NCBI GenBank assembly: GCA_964436865.1
Contig: CAYTFK010000342.1
Coordinates: forward strand, 1 to 7,256
From: JAXGPP01 sp964436865
Lineage (GTDB): Bacteria; Planctomycetota; Planctomycetia; Pirellulales; Thermoguttaceae
DNA: 7,256 nt
Reading direction: 5' to 3'
Below the pieces are notes generated by a model. The model had not been told where the DNA came from. It was given only the letters and a program-made list of their open reading frames with translations, and searched no databases. The translations under genes and the position numbers were made by a program. Positions 1 to 6,100 of this stretch are shown in pieces; within the stretch, counting starts at the first letter, position 1; every line of letters begins with the position of its first letter.

Positions 1-2
1 CC

Positions 3-1292
3 GTCCCCGAGTCGATCCCGATCCTCGAGAACCTTCGCCGCTACGAGCCGCGTTCGATGAGCGGCCAGCCGCCGGTGATCTGGGATCGGGCTGAGGGATA
101 CCAGGTCTTCGACCGCTGGGGCAACAAGTGGCTCGACTGGTCGAGCGGCGTGCTGGTGGCCAATGCCGGGCATTCCCACCCCAAGATCTCGCAAGCCATC
201 CGTCAGCAGGTCGACCATGGTCTGACGCACAACTACTGCTTCCCTTCCGAGACCCGGACGCGCGCCGTCGAGGCCCTCGCCCGCGTCGCCCCCGATCCGC
301 TCAAGAAAGTGTTTCTCCTCACCACCGGGGCCGAAGCGGTCGAGTGCGCGGTGAAGCTCGCCCGCAGTTGGGGCCAGAAGATCTCGGCGGGCAACCGCAA
401 GATCGGCATCGTATCGTTCCAGAACGCCTTCCATGGCCGCACGCTCGGCTCGCAGATGATCGGCGGCATCCCCAGTCTCAAGCAGTGGATCGTGAACCTC
501 GACAAGGACATGGTCCAGGTCCCGTTCCCCGACGGCTTCCGCTGCCCCGACACCCGTTTCGAGCTGTTCATCGAGTCACTGGAAGGGCAGGGGGTCACTC
601 CCGATATGGTCGCCGGCGTGATCACCGAGACCTACCAGGGCGGCAACGCCAGCTTCGCCCCACCCGAATACATCCAGAAGCTCCGCGCCTGGTGCGACGA
701 GAACGGCGTACTCCTCATTTTCGACGAAGTCCAGGCCGGTTTCGGCCGCACGGGTACGTACTGGGGCTTCGAGCACTACGGCGTGCTGCCCGACCTGGTC
801 TGCTGCGGCAAGGGGATCTCCAGCGGCCTGCCGATTTCGGCCGTGATCGGAAGGCCGGAGATCATGGACCTCTATCCGCCCGGCTCGATGACCTCGACGC
901 ACACGGGCAATCCGCTCTGCGCGGCGGCAGTGATTGCCAACCTCGAAGTGATCGAAGAAGAGAACCTCGTCGAGCGGTCGCGCGCGCTGGGCGAAATCCT
1001 GCAGGGCGAACTCCGCCGCATCGCCGCGCGTTTCCCCAAGCATGTCGGCACGGTGCACGGCAAAGGTCTCGTTGCCTCGCTCCACATGGTCAAGCCGGGC
1101 GGAATCGAGCCCAACGCCGAACTGGCCAAAGCGGTCGTCTGGCGTTGCGTCGAGAAAGGCCTGTTGATGTTCGCCCCCGTCGGCTTCGGCGGCGCGTCGG
1201 TCAAGGTCTCACCCCCGCTGGTGATCGACGAAGAGCCGCTCCGCGAAAGCTTCACCGTGCTGGAGGAAGTGCTGGAGGAGGTTTGCCGGTAA
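3..1292 (+). CDS. class III PLP-dependent aminotransferase (aspartate aminotransferase family), 5' partial
   Basis: This is a fold-type I, class III aminotransferase, the family of GABA, ornithine and acetylornithine aminotransferases. It would move an amino group from a primary amine or amino acid to a 2-oxo acid in the cytosol; the substrate cannot be read from the sequence. The frame is open from base 3, and the 18 residues before the first ATG (57) read like family N-terminus (LENLRRYEPRSM), so the true start lies left of the window. Counting from the ATG at 57, visible motifs are the phosphate-binding TTGAEA (89-94), FHGRT (125-129), the PLP-ring FDEVQ with Asp223, the Schiff-base lysine Lys252 in CGKGISSG, and THTGNP (281-286). 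The C-terminal small domain is complete and ends at TAA. The visible 429 residues match the usual family length, so little is missing. Family is certain; substrate is unknown. Confidence 0.93.
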   Translation, partial: VPESIPILENLRRYEPRSMSGQPPVIWDRAEGYQVFDRWGNKWLDWSSGVLVANAGHSHPKISQAIRQQVDHGLTHNYCFPSETRTRAVEALARVAPDPLKKVFLLTTGAEAVECAVKLARSWGQKISAGNRKIGIVSFQNAFHGRTLGSQMIGGIPSLKQWIVNLDKDMVQVPFPDGFRCPDTRFELFIESLEGQGVTPDMVAGVITETYQGGNASFAPPEYIQKLRAWCDENGVLLIFDEVQAGFGRTGTYWGFEHYGVLPDLVCCGKGISSGLPISAVIGRPEIMDLYPPGSMTSTHTGNPLCAAAVIANLEVIEEENLVERSRALGEILQGELRRIAARFPKHVGTVHGKGLVASLHMVKPGGIEPNAELAKAVVWRCVEKGLLMFAPVGFGGASVKVSPPLVIDEEPLRESFTVLEEVLEEVCR

Positions 1293-1296
1293 ACGC

Positions 1297-1566
1297 TCAT
1301 GCCGCTATAAGCGGCGCCAGGTCGGCCGGGCCAACCGGCGGCTGTCCGAGCGATTCAAGAACCCGGTTGAGTTGTGCCAGTTGGAGACTGGCCGGGAATG
1401 TGATCTCGATTCCGATTGGACTGCCATCCGTGGCAAAATCAACAATCAGCCCGCCCTCAGCCTGCTCGGTCCGGACGCACTTGACACCCGCGCAGCGCGG
1501 CAGATAGTAATAGGCCGCCAACGGACGCCCAGCTCGATACGTTACTTCGAGATAAGAACCACTCAT
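1297..1566 (-). CDS. small DUF2283-like protein
   Basis: This encodes 89 residues from ATG (1566-1564) to TGA (1299-1297). The arrangement resembles DUF2283: an N-terminal strand (SYLEVTYRAGRPLAAYYYL, residues 4-22), then a VRTE segment (31-34), then GLIVDFATDGSPIGIEI (39-55), close to the family pattern of 'G-x-I-x-D-(F/Y)-x-x-D-G-x-x-x-G-I-E-I'. A Pro/Ala/Leu-rich tail of about 30 residues follows. The biochemical function of DUF2283 is unknown; members are often found beside small toxin-like genes such as DUF4258 (established knowledge, from memory). The gene is convergent with the aminotransferase, with four bases between the two stops. Its upstream side runs into the assembly gap after 20 bases, so promoter and any upstream partner are invisible. 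The Shine-Dalgarno is weak (AAGCGG). The frame stays open into the gap, so a longer N-terminus cannot be excluded. Confidence 0.72.
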   Translation of the reverse strand: MSGSYLEVTYRAGRPLAAYYYLPRCAGVKCVRTEQAEGGLIVDFATDGSPIGIEITFPASLQLAQLNRVLESLGQPPVGPADLAPLIAA

Positions 1567-1586
1567 GTTCCGCTTGCAGGATGGGC

Positions 1587-1686
1587 NNNNNNNNNNNNNN
1601 NNNNNNNNNNNNNNNNNNNNNNNNNNNNNNNNNNNNNNNNNNNNNNNNNNNNNNNNNNNNNNNNNNNNNNNNNNNNNNNNNNNNNN
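1587..1686. other. assembly gap (100 N)
   Basis: Exactly 100 consecutive N, the usual placeholder for a scaffold gap of unknown size. Translated frames crossing it are artefacts. It removes the upstream region of both the DUF2283-like gene (left, minus strand) and the oxidoreductase (right, plus strand), so the real distance and any genes between them are unknown. Confidence 0.98.
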
Positions 1687-1705
1687 CCTTCGACGGAGAC
1701 ATCCC

Positions 1706-2974
1706 ATGAATCAAGCTGGCACCAAACGCCTCGACGTCGTCATCGTCGGCGGCGGTATGATTACGCACGATCAGATCCTGCCGTCGATCTATCACCTCCA
1801 GCGGCTGGGCCGCGTGGGGGCGCTCAAGGTGTGTGCACTGAATGCACCTCCGCTCCGCGCGCTGGCCGAGTCGGCGCGGCTCCTGGAGGGCTTTCCCGGC
1901 CAGCGATTCGAACCGCTGCCGCCCCTCGATGACCGCCCCGACCGCATGTACCCGGATTTGTATCTCGAAGCGATCGAGTCGCTCGCGCCGCGCAACCTGG
2001 TCGTGGTGGCGGTTCCCGACCATTTCCACGATCCGGTGATCCGGGCGGCCCTCCAGCGCGACCAGCACGTCCTCACGGTCAAGCCGCTCGTCCCCAGCTA
2101 CCGGCAGGCGGCCGAGATCGACGAACTGGCCCGCAGCCGGGGGCTCTTGGTGGGCGTCGAATACCACAAGCGGTTCGATCGCCGGGCGCTCGACGCACGG
2201 CTGCAGTACCGCAAGGGCCGTTTCGGTCAGTTCCGCTGCGGCGAGGCCCGCATGGTCGAGCCCTATTACTACCGCCACTCGAACTTTCAGAACTGGTTCA
2301 CCAAGGAGAACAGCGACCCGTTCACCTACGTCGGCTGCCATTACGTCGATCTGACATACTTCATCACCGGCCTCAAACCGGTCGGCGTCTCGGTTCGCGG
2401 CGTCGAGGGGGAGTTTCCCAACGGCAACGTCGGCTACATGTGGTCGGCCGGCCAGGTGGTGTGGGAGAATGGAGCGATCTTGAGCGTACTCGACGGCCTC
2501 GGCTACCCCGACGAGGGCGCCGGCACAAACGACCAGGGGCTGACGCTCTACTGCGAGGGGGACAATTGCGGAGCCATCCTGGCCCACGACGACCAGTACC
2601 GCGGCGTGAGCCATGGCTACACCGACCGCCAGGCCGGCGCCGCCTTCCGCTATGTCAGCCCCGACTACTTCCGACTCGTCCCCTGGGAAGGCGAGGGACT
2701 GCGCCCGGTGGGTTACGGGTACGACTCGATCGAAGCGATCCTCGATGCGGCACTGTCGGTGAACCGTGCCGCGGGAGAGTCTGCCGACCGCGCCGAAGCG
2801 CTGGCTGCCAGGCAGCGAGCGCTGGCCGACATCGACGCCCGCGGCCTCCTGGCCACTCCCGCCAGCAGCTACATCAACGAACTGGTCACCGAGGCTGCTC
2901 GGCTGTCGATCGCCGCCCAGGGCCGCTATGCCGAGATCATCTATGAGCCCTCGCCGGCGGTGCGGTTGACGTAG
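1706..2974 (+). CDS. Gfo/Idh/MocA family NAD(P)-dependent oxidoreductase
   Basis: This is a cytosolic dehydrogenase of the glucose-fructose oxidoreductase / inositol dehydrogenase / MocA family, which oxidises or reduces sugars, inositols or related polyols with NAD(P). The 422-residue protein starts at an ATG preceded by CGGAG at 1694-1698 (7-base spacing). The N-terminal Rossmann fold shows VVIVGGGM (11-18, glycines 15-17), VAVPDHFH (101-108) and a lysine-proline pair in TVKPL (124-128), equivalent to the family's EKP motif. VEYHKRFD (151-158) follows. The C-terminal domain has GCHYVDL (210-216) with His212 and Asp215, the family GxHxxD signature that normally places the catalytic histidine. 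It is somewhat longer than typical 330-380-residue members. The aminotransferase lies nearby on the same strand, so a shared amino-sugar or inositol-type pathway is conceivable, but the intervening opposite-strand gene and the gap mean operon structure is unproven. The substrate is not identifiable. Confidence 0.92.
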   Translation: MNQAGTKRLDVVIVGGGMITHDQILPSIYHLQRLGRVGALKVCALNAPPLRALAESARLLEGFPGQRFEPLPPLDDRPDRMYPDLYLEAIESLAPRNLVVVAVPDHFHDPVIRAALQRDQHVLTVKPLVPSYRQAAEIDELARSRGLLVGVEYHKRFDRRALDARLQYRKGRFGQFRCGEARMVEPYYYRHSNFQNWFTKENSDPFTYVGCHYVDLTYFITGLKPVGVSVRGVEGEFPNGNVGYMWSAGQVVWENGAILSVLDGLGYPDEGAGTNDQGLTLYCEGDNCGAILAHDDQYRGVSHGYTDRQAGAAFRYVSPDYFRLVPWEGEGLRPVGYGYDSIEAILDAALSVNRAAGESADRAEALAARQRALADIDARGLLATPASSYINELVTEAARLSIAAQGRYAEIIYEPSPAVRLT

Positions 2975-3164
2975 GCGGTTGCCGGTGGCTCAAACCGCAG
3001 TTTGCGCCTAAGATTGCTCATTGAACTTCAAATTGACAGTGCAATGAGGGCGACCAACGGGAGCCCGGCTTCATGCGAAAAGGGCTTGAACGAGTTGCCT
3101 TATCAACCTGAACATCAATAAATCCCGGGGTCCGGCCGTCGAACAACTCCTCAGCGAGGCCGCC
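2975..3164. other. 190-bp intergenic spacer with small inverted repeats
   Basis: No gene is supported here. Right after the oxidoreductase stop, GCGGTT (2975-2980) can pair with AACCGC (2993-2998), while CAAAC (2991-2995) can instead pair with GTTTG (3000-3004). The two hairpins are mutually exclusive and neither is followed by a T-run, so this is at best a weak terminator. CTCATTG (3017-3023) and CAATGAG (3042-3048) form a perfect 7-bp inverted repeat. A perfect TTGACA (3033-3038) has no -10 at the right distance. TTGCCT (3095-3100) and AATAAA (3117-3122), 16 apart, make a weak promoter candidate for the next genes. Confidence 0.4.
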
Positions 3165-3602
3165 ATGAGGCATTTCAGAAGTCACCGTATGCGATCGTCT
3201 TCGTCCATGCCGCCCAATCCACTCCCGGCGCTGGGCCGCGTGATGGGGATCGTACCGCTGGGCATCGGCGTCACGGTGCTCGGATTTCTCTGGGGAATGC
3301 CTTTCGGCGAGTTTGGTTCGCCCCCTCTCTTCTTCCGCTTGTTCGGAAGCTTTATCGCCCTTGCTTTTGTCCTCACCGGGCTGGGAATTGTCTTCGGCAG
3401 CGCCGCGTTTGCGCAGTCGCACTCCCCGCCGCGCTACCCGGAGCCCCAATTCGACATCAGCCCCCCAGACGATCGCCCGCCCGGCACGCGGTTCGTCTGT
3501 CCCAAGTGCGGGGCGCCGCTGGCGGAAAAAGTCGACGTTTCGCCCCACGGCGACGCCAAGTGCGGCTACTGCAACTCCTGGTTCAACATCCACGGCAAAT
3601 GA
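3165..3602 (+). CDS. two-TM membrane protein with C-terminal zinc ribbon
   Basis: I do not recognise a named family. The 145-residue protein has a short basic, Ser-rich N-terminus (1-15), two hydrophobic segments likely to span the membrane (about 25-45 and 55-83), a Pro-rich linker (84-107), and a C-terminal four-cysteine zinc ribbon: Cys112-x2-Cys115 and Cys133-x2-Cys136, in CPKCG and CGYC. Such ribbons usually bind zinc structurally and mediate protein or nucleic-acid contacts. The topology would place the ribbon on the same side as the N-terminus. The ATG at 3165 is chosen because GAGG (3156-3159) lies 5 bases upstream; later in-frame ATGs (3189, 3210) lack a site. That GAGG can pair with CCTC (3149-3152) in a tiny hairpin. 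The stop overlaps the next start as ATGA, so the two products are probably made together and may interact. Function is unknown. Confidence 0.8.
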   Translation: MRHFRSHRMRSSSSMPPNPLPALGRVMGIVPLGIGVTVLGFLWGMPFGEFGSPPLFFRLFGSFIALAFVLTGLGIVFGSAAFAQSHSPPRYPEPQFDISPPDDRPPGTRFVCPKCGAPLAEKVDVSPHGDAKCGYCNSWFNIHGK

Positions 3603-4093
3603 CCGCGGCTCCCGACCGGCTTACCATCGCCCGTGTCCTGGCGCTAACCGCCGGAATGGCCCTTGGGTTGGGCGCCCTGGCGCCCGAAGGGAATGAAGAC
3701 GAGTTCTGGCTCTACCTCGGCAATGCTGCCGTCGCTGGCCTCAGCTTGCCTGCTCCGTGGCTGCTGCTCGTCCGCCGCAGCCAAAATCGCACAGAGCTTT
3801 CGGCAGCCCAGATGTATCTGCTGACAGTCGGGTTGGGAGTGTGGACAATGCTCCCGCCCGCCGTGATCGGGCGATTTTCCGACCAGCGCACCACGAGCGT
3901 CGCCTGCTTGTTCTATGTGCTTCCGCTGGTGGGACTATGGTTCCTTTTCGCCAGTCTCCTGGCGCGCGATCTCCCGCATCGCCTCGTTGCCCCCGCGACC
4001 CCCTGGACCGAACGCTACGCCTACTGCCTGGCCCTGCTCTGGTCTCCCTTGGGGGCCTGGCACCTGTTTCAGTTCTACCGGGAAGTCTTCTGA
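3599..4093 (+). CDS. five-TM membrane protein, uncharacterised
   Basis: This encodes 164 residues from the ATG at 3599, which overlaps the preceding stop (ATGA at 3599-3602). Reading through from further upstream in this frame gives only an Arg/Gln-rich shadow of the zinc-ribbon gene, so 3599 is the sensible start. About five hydrophobic spans are visible: 8-28, 36-58, 71-91, 101-122 and 140-160, joined by short loops with acidic (EGNEDE, 30-35) and basic (RRSQNR, 59-64) patches. There is no signal peptide motif, catalytic motif or recognisable family signature. The position supports a functional pairing with the zinc-ribbon membrane protein, perhaps as a small membrane complex (inference). 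The last 19 bases, including the stop at 4091-4093, overlap the 3' end of queF on the opposite strand. Confidence 0.75.
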   Translation: MTAAPDRLTIARVLALTAGMALGLGALAPEGNEDEFWLYLGNAAVAGLSLPAPWLLLVRRSQNRTELSAAQMYLLTVGLGVWTMLPPAVIGRFSDQRTTSVACLFYVLPLVGLWFLFASLLARDLPHRLVAPATPWTERYAYCLALLWSPLGAWHLFQFYREVF

Positions 4094-4461
4094 CCCGCCG
4101 CCGCGCCCTCCGCTTCATAAGCCGCCGTGACGCTCGTCGTGATCCCGCCGCGGGGGGTAAACGTGGCCACGAGCGTCATCCGCCGCGGCTGAACCACCGA
4201 CACCAGATCGTCCAGAATCCGATTTGTGGCGTGCTCGTAGAAAATCCCCTCGTTCCGAAACTGCTGCAAATAGAGCTTTAGGCTCTTCAGTTCCACGCAC
4301 CTCCGGTCTGGCACGTAAGTGAACGTCAACGTGCCGAAATCCGGCTGGCCCGTCTTCGGGCAGACCGACGTGAACTCGGGGCAGACGATCTGAATCGTAT
4401 AGTCCCGATCCGGGTATTGGTTCTCAAAAGTCTCCAGCATTTCGCGGAATGTCCGGCTCAC
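4075..4461 (-). CDS. queF: NADPH-dependent 7-cyano-7-deazaguanine reductase (preQ1 synthase, type I QueF)
   Basis: QueF reduces the nitrile of preQ0 to the aminomethyl group of preQ1 using NADPH, the last step before preQ1 is inserted into tRNA. The frame carries the T-fold signature: FTSVCPKTGQPDFG with the thioimide-forming cysteine and, seven residues on, the general-acid Asp (Cys55 and Asp62 in Bacillus subtilis QueF), then the family motif ELKSLKLY and the FYEH segment with the substrate-binding Glu. The start chosen is GTG at 4461-4459, because GAGGAG lies 8 bases before it; this gives 128 residues beginning (V/M)SRTFREMLETF. An in-frame GTG at 4482 (135 residues, poorer site) and an ATG at 4440 are alternatives. 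This is the short unimodular form. It diverges from queC/queE, which make its substrate, and its 3' end overlaps the upstream membrane gene by 19 bases. Confidence 0.95.
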   Translation of the reverse strand: MSRTFREMLETFENQYPDRDYTIQIVCPEFTSVCPKTGQPDFGTLTFTYVPDRRCVELKSLKLYLQQFRNEGIFYEHATNRILDDLVSVVQPRRMTLVATFTPRGGITTSVTAAYEAEGAAAGQKTSR

Positions 4462-4499
4462 GGCTGTAGCTCCTCGGGTCACCCATTCGGCCTATGCGG

Positions 4500-4509
4500 A
4501 TGATACAAT
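4500..4509. promoter_or_regulatory. overlapping -10 elements of the divergent queF and queC genes
   Basis: On the plus strand TACAAT (4504-4509) is preceded by TG one base upstream (4501-4502), an extended -10, placing a start near 4516 for queC. On the minus strand TATCAT (4505-4500) is a 5-of-6 match to TATAAT pointing toward queF. No convincing -35 is visible for either. Together they could form a shared bidirectional promoter in this 112-bp divergent spacer. No preQ1 riboswitch motif is seen in either leader. Confidence 0.4.
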
Positions 4510-4573
4510 TCTTGCATTGCCCCACATGCGCGTCGCCCCCCACAAGGTTCCATCGATAAGGTCTCCCCGCCCC

Positions 4574-5284
4574 ATGCCTCCAGCCGTCGTCCTGCTTTCC
4601 GGAGGACTCGACTCCGCCACCGCGGCGGCCATCGCCCGTGCGGAGGGATTCGACCTCTTCGCCCTTTCGTTCGACTACGGCCAACGGCACCGCCCGGAAT
4701 TGGAGGCGGCACGGAATATCGCCCTCTCGCTCGGGGTGCGGCGGCATGTCGTCTTGTCGATCGACCTCCGCCAGTTCGGGGCCTCGGCCCTCACCGACCG
4801 GATCGAGGTCCCCAAGGACCGCGCCCCGACTGAGATCGGCGAGGGGATCCCACTCACATACGTTCCCGCCCGCAACACAGTTTTCCTGTCACTGGCCCTC
4901 GCCTATGCCGAGACGGTGTTGGCGGCCGACATCTTCATCGGCGTCAACGCCGTCGACTACAGTGGCTACCCGGACTGCCGCCCCGAATACATCGCCGCCT
5001 TCGAGCACCTGGCCAACCTGGCCACCAAGGCAGGCGTCGAGGGCCAAATCCGTTTCCGCATCCGCACTCCGCTTATCCAGTGGTCGAAGGCCGAGATCAT
5101 CCGTCGCGGCACCGAACTGGGCGTCGATTACTCGCTGACCCGATCGTGTTACGACCCTTCGCCCGCAGGGCTCAGTTGCGGCCGCTGCGACTCGTGCCGG
5201 TTGCGTCTCAAAGGCTTCGCCGAGGCCGGCCTGACGGACCCGATACCCTATCAAACCCAAGCACCAATGACCAAGCACCAATGA
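4574..5284 (+). CDS. queC: 7-cyano-7-deazaguanine synthase
   Basis: QueC uses ATP and ammonia to convert 7-carboxy-7-deazaguanine to preQ0, the branch point to queuosine and other 7-deazaguanines. The 236-residue protein starts MPPAVVLL. It shows the PP-loop SGGLDS (9-14), FDYGQRH (33-39), YVPARNTVFLSLA (96-108), GVNAVDYSGYPDCRPEY (123-139) and the zinc site Cys192 with CGRCDSC (Cys202, Cys205, Cys208). Length is close to E. coli QueC (231). The ATG at 4574 fits the conserved start; in-frame TTG (4517) and ATG (4526) upstream would add a non-conserved Arg/Pro-rich leader. Shine-Dalgarno signals are poor at all of them. The last residues (about QTQAPMTKHQ, 227-236) are encoded by the repeat that begins at 5257, so the native C-terminus has been replaced or extended. 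queE follows on the same strand. Confidence 0.96.
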   Translation: MPPAVVLLSGGLDSATAAAIARAEGFDLFALSFDYGQRHRPELEAARNIALSLGVRRHVVLSIDLRQFGASALTDRIEVPKDRAPTEIGEGIPLTYVPARNTVFLSLALAYAETVLAADIFIGVNAVDYSGYPDCRPEYIAAFEHLANLATKAGVEGQIRFRIRTPLIQWSKAEIIRRGTELGVDYSLTRSCYDPSPAGLSCGRCDSCRLRLKGFAEAGLTDPIPYQTQAPMTKHQ

Positions 5285-5342
5285 CCAAGGCCGGCGCTGG
5301 CAGTCTCTTCCATTGGTCATTGGTACCTGGTCATTGGCACTT
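5257..5342. repeat. short tandem repeat in a long imperfect inverted repeat between queC and queE
   Basis: The 14-mer CCAAGCACCAATGA occurs twice head to tail (5257-5270, 5271-5284), followed by a partial third copy (5285-5289). About 20 bases later the opposite strand of the same motif appears (CATTGGTCATTGG at 5311-5323, CTGGTCATTGGCAC at 5327-5340). Arms 5261-5290 and 5310-5340 pair at roughly 26 of 30 positions around a loop at 5291-5309, giving one long stem in RNA or DNA. The queC stop codon lies in the second copy, and the right arm ends about 10 bases before the queE start. It looks like a dispersed palindromic intergenic element. I recall similar CCAATGACCAA motifs from planctomycete and verrucomicrobial genomes, but that is memory, not a search. 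Confidence 0.85.
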
Positions 5343-5350
5343 TCCCAACA

Positions 5351-6037
5351 ATGCGCGTCGCTGAGATATTCCGATCACTGCAAGGCGAGGGTCTGCTCAC
5401 CGGCACGGAGAGCGTGTTCGTCCGCGCGAGCGGATGCAACCTCCGCTGCTGGTTCTGCGACACCCGCTACGCTTCCTGGAAACCCGAGGGCGAAGACCTC
5501 TCGATCGAGGAAATCGTCGGCAGGGTAGAACTGCTCGATCGCACCCACGTCGTCCTCACCGGCGGCGAGCCGATGCTGTTCGCTGAACTGATCCCGCTCG
5601 CCGCCGAACTCCGCCGCCGTGGCCGCCACGTCACGATCGAAACCGCCGGCACCCTCTATCTGCCGGTCGAGTGCGACCTGATGTCGATCAGCCCGAAACG
5701 GGCCAACTCGACTCCTCCGGCAGCCGAAGATCCGCGCTGGGCCGCCCGGCACGAGCGGAGCCGGCATGTGCCCGACGTGGTTCGCCGTCTCGTGCGAGAA
5801 TACTGCTATCAGATCAAGCTCATCGTTGACCAACCGGCCGATCTCGACGATGTCGAGCGGTATCTCGATGAATTGCCCGAGATCGACCGCAGCCGGGTAA
5901 TGCTCATGCCCCAGGGCACCGAGCAGGGTGAATTGGCCGCCAAAGCCGAATGGCTCCGCCCCTACTGCCTGTCGCGCGGCTACAAGTTCAGCCCGCGACG
6001 GCAAATCGAATGGTTCGGCCTGAAACGCGGTACGTAG
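5351..6037 (+). CDS. queE: 7-carboxy-7-deazaguanine synthase (radical SAM)
   Basis: QueE is a radical SAM enzyme that ring-contracts 6-carboxy-5,6,7,8-tetrahydropterin to 7-carboxy-7-deazaguanine, the substrate of QueC. The 228-residue protein has QGEG (11-14) in the substrate-binding N-terminus, the [4Fe-4S] cluster motif C29-x3-C33-x2-C36 within SGCNLRCWFCDT, the SAM-binding TGGEP (70-74), ETAG (97-100) and SPK (114-116). Its C-terminus, YKFSPRRQIEWFG (211-223), is the conserved QueE end. The ATG at 5351 matches the usual start (MRVAEIFRSLQGEG). It has no Shine-Dalgarno: the preceding bases belong to the repeat hairpin and TTTCCCAACA. The gap from queC is 66 bases, nearly all repeat. Co-transcription with queC is likely from order and strand. 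It is convergent with csrA, with 63 bases between the stops. Confidence 0.96.
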   Translation: MRVAEIFRSLQGEGLLTGTESVFVRASGCNLRCWFCDTRYASWKPEGEDLSIEEIVGRVELLDRTHVVLTGGEPMLFAELIPLAAELRRRGRHVTIETAGTLYLPVECDLMSISPKRANSTPPAAEDPRWAARHERSRHVPDVVRRLVREYCYQIKLIVDQPADLDDVERYLDELPEIDRSRVMLMPQGTEQGELAAKAEWLRPYCLSRGYKFSPRRQIEWFGLKRGT

Positions 6038-6060
6038 CCGGCAGCCTGATGGACTGTCCC

Positions 6061-6083
6061 GACCGCTGCCGAAAGCCGCGGTC
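6061..6083. terminator. weak hairpin between convergent queE and csrA
   Basis: GACCGC (6061-6066) and GCGGTC (6078-6083) form a perfect 6-bp GC-rich stem with an 11-base loop, midway between the stops of two convergent genes. Placement suits a bidirectional terminator, but there is no T-run on either side, so it is not a canonical intrinsic terminator. Confidence 0.3.
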
Positions 6084-6100
6084 GCGAGTCCCGCGCGGTT

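Noticed and set aside
576..1085. Minus-strand open frame inside the aminotransferase
   Set aside because: It is the antisense shadow of a well-motifed enzyme and shows no family signature of its own.
128..1507. Plus-strand open frame of 459 codons overlapping the aminotransferase
   Set aside because: The product is Arg/Pro-rich with no family features and is out of frame with the real enzyme.
1297..1707. Longer version of the DUF2283-like gene, and other frames, reading through the N run
   Set aside because: Translation through unknown bases is meaningless; the supported start is the ATG at 1566.
3033..3038. Promoter based on a perfect TTGACA
   Set aside because: No -10-like hexamer lies 15-19 bases downstream; the region there is GC-rich.
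3018..3593. Long minus-strand open frame (191 codons) covering the zinc-ribbon gene and the spacer before it
   Set aside because: It is antisense to a gene with clear membrane segments and a zinc ribbon. Its own product is low-complexity and charged with no motif, and GC-rich DNA readily gives such shadows.
4510..4573. preQ1 riboswitch upstream of queC
   Set aside because: No sequence resembling the small preQ1-I aptamer (stem, A-rich tail) is visible; the leader is C-rich. A covariance search could still be run.
5257..5342. CRISPR array
   Set aside because: Repeat units are 14 bp, directly adjacent and inverted rather than spaced by unique spacers, and no cas genes are nearby.
5375..6004. 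Minus-strand open frame of about 209 codons inside queE
   Set aside because: It is a shadow of the radical SAM gene; the plus-strand frame carries all conserved motifs.
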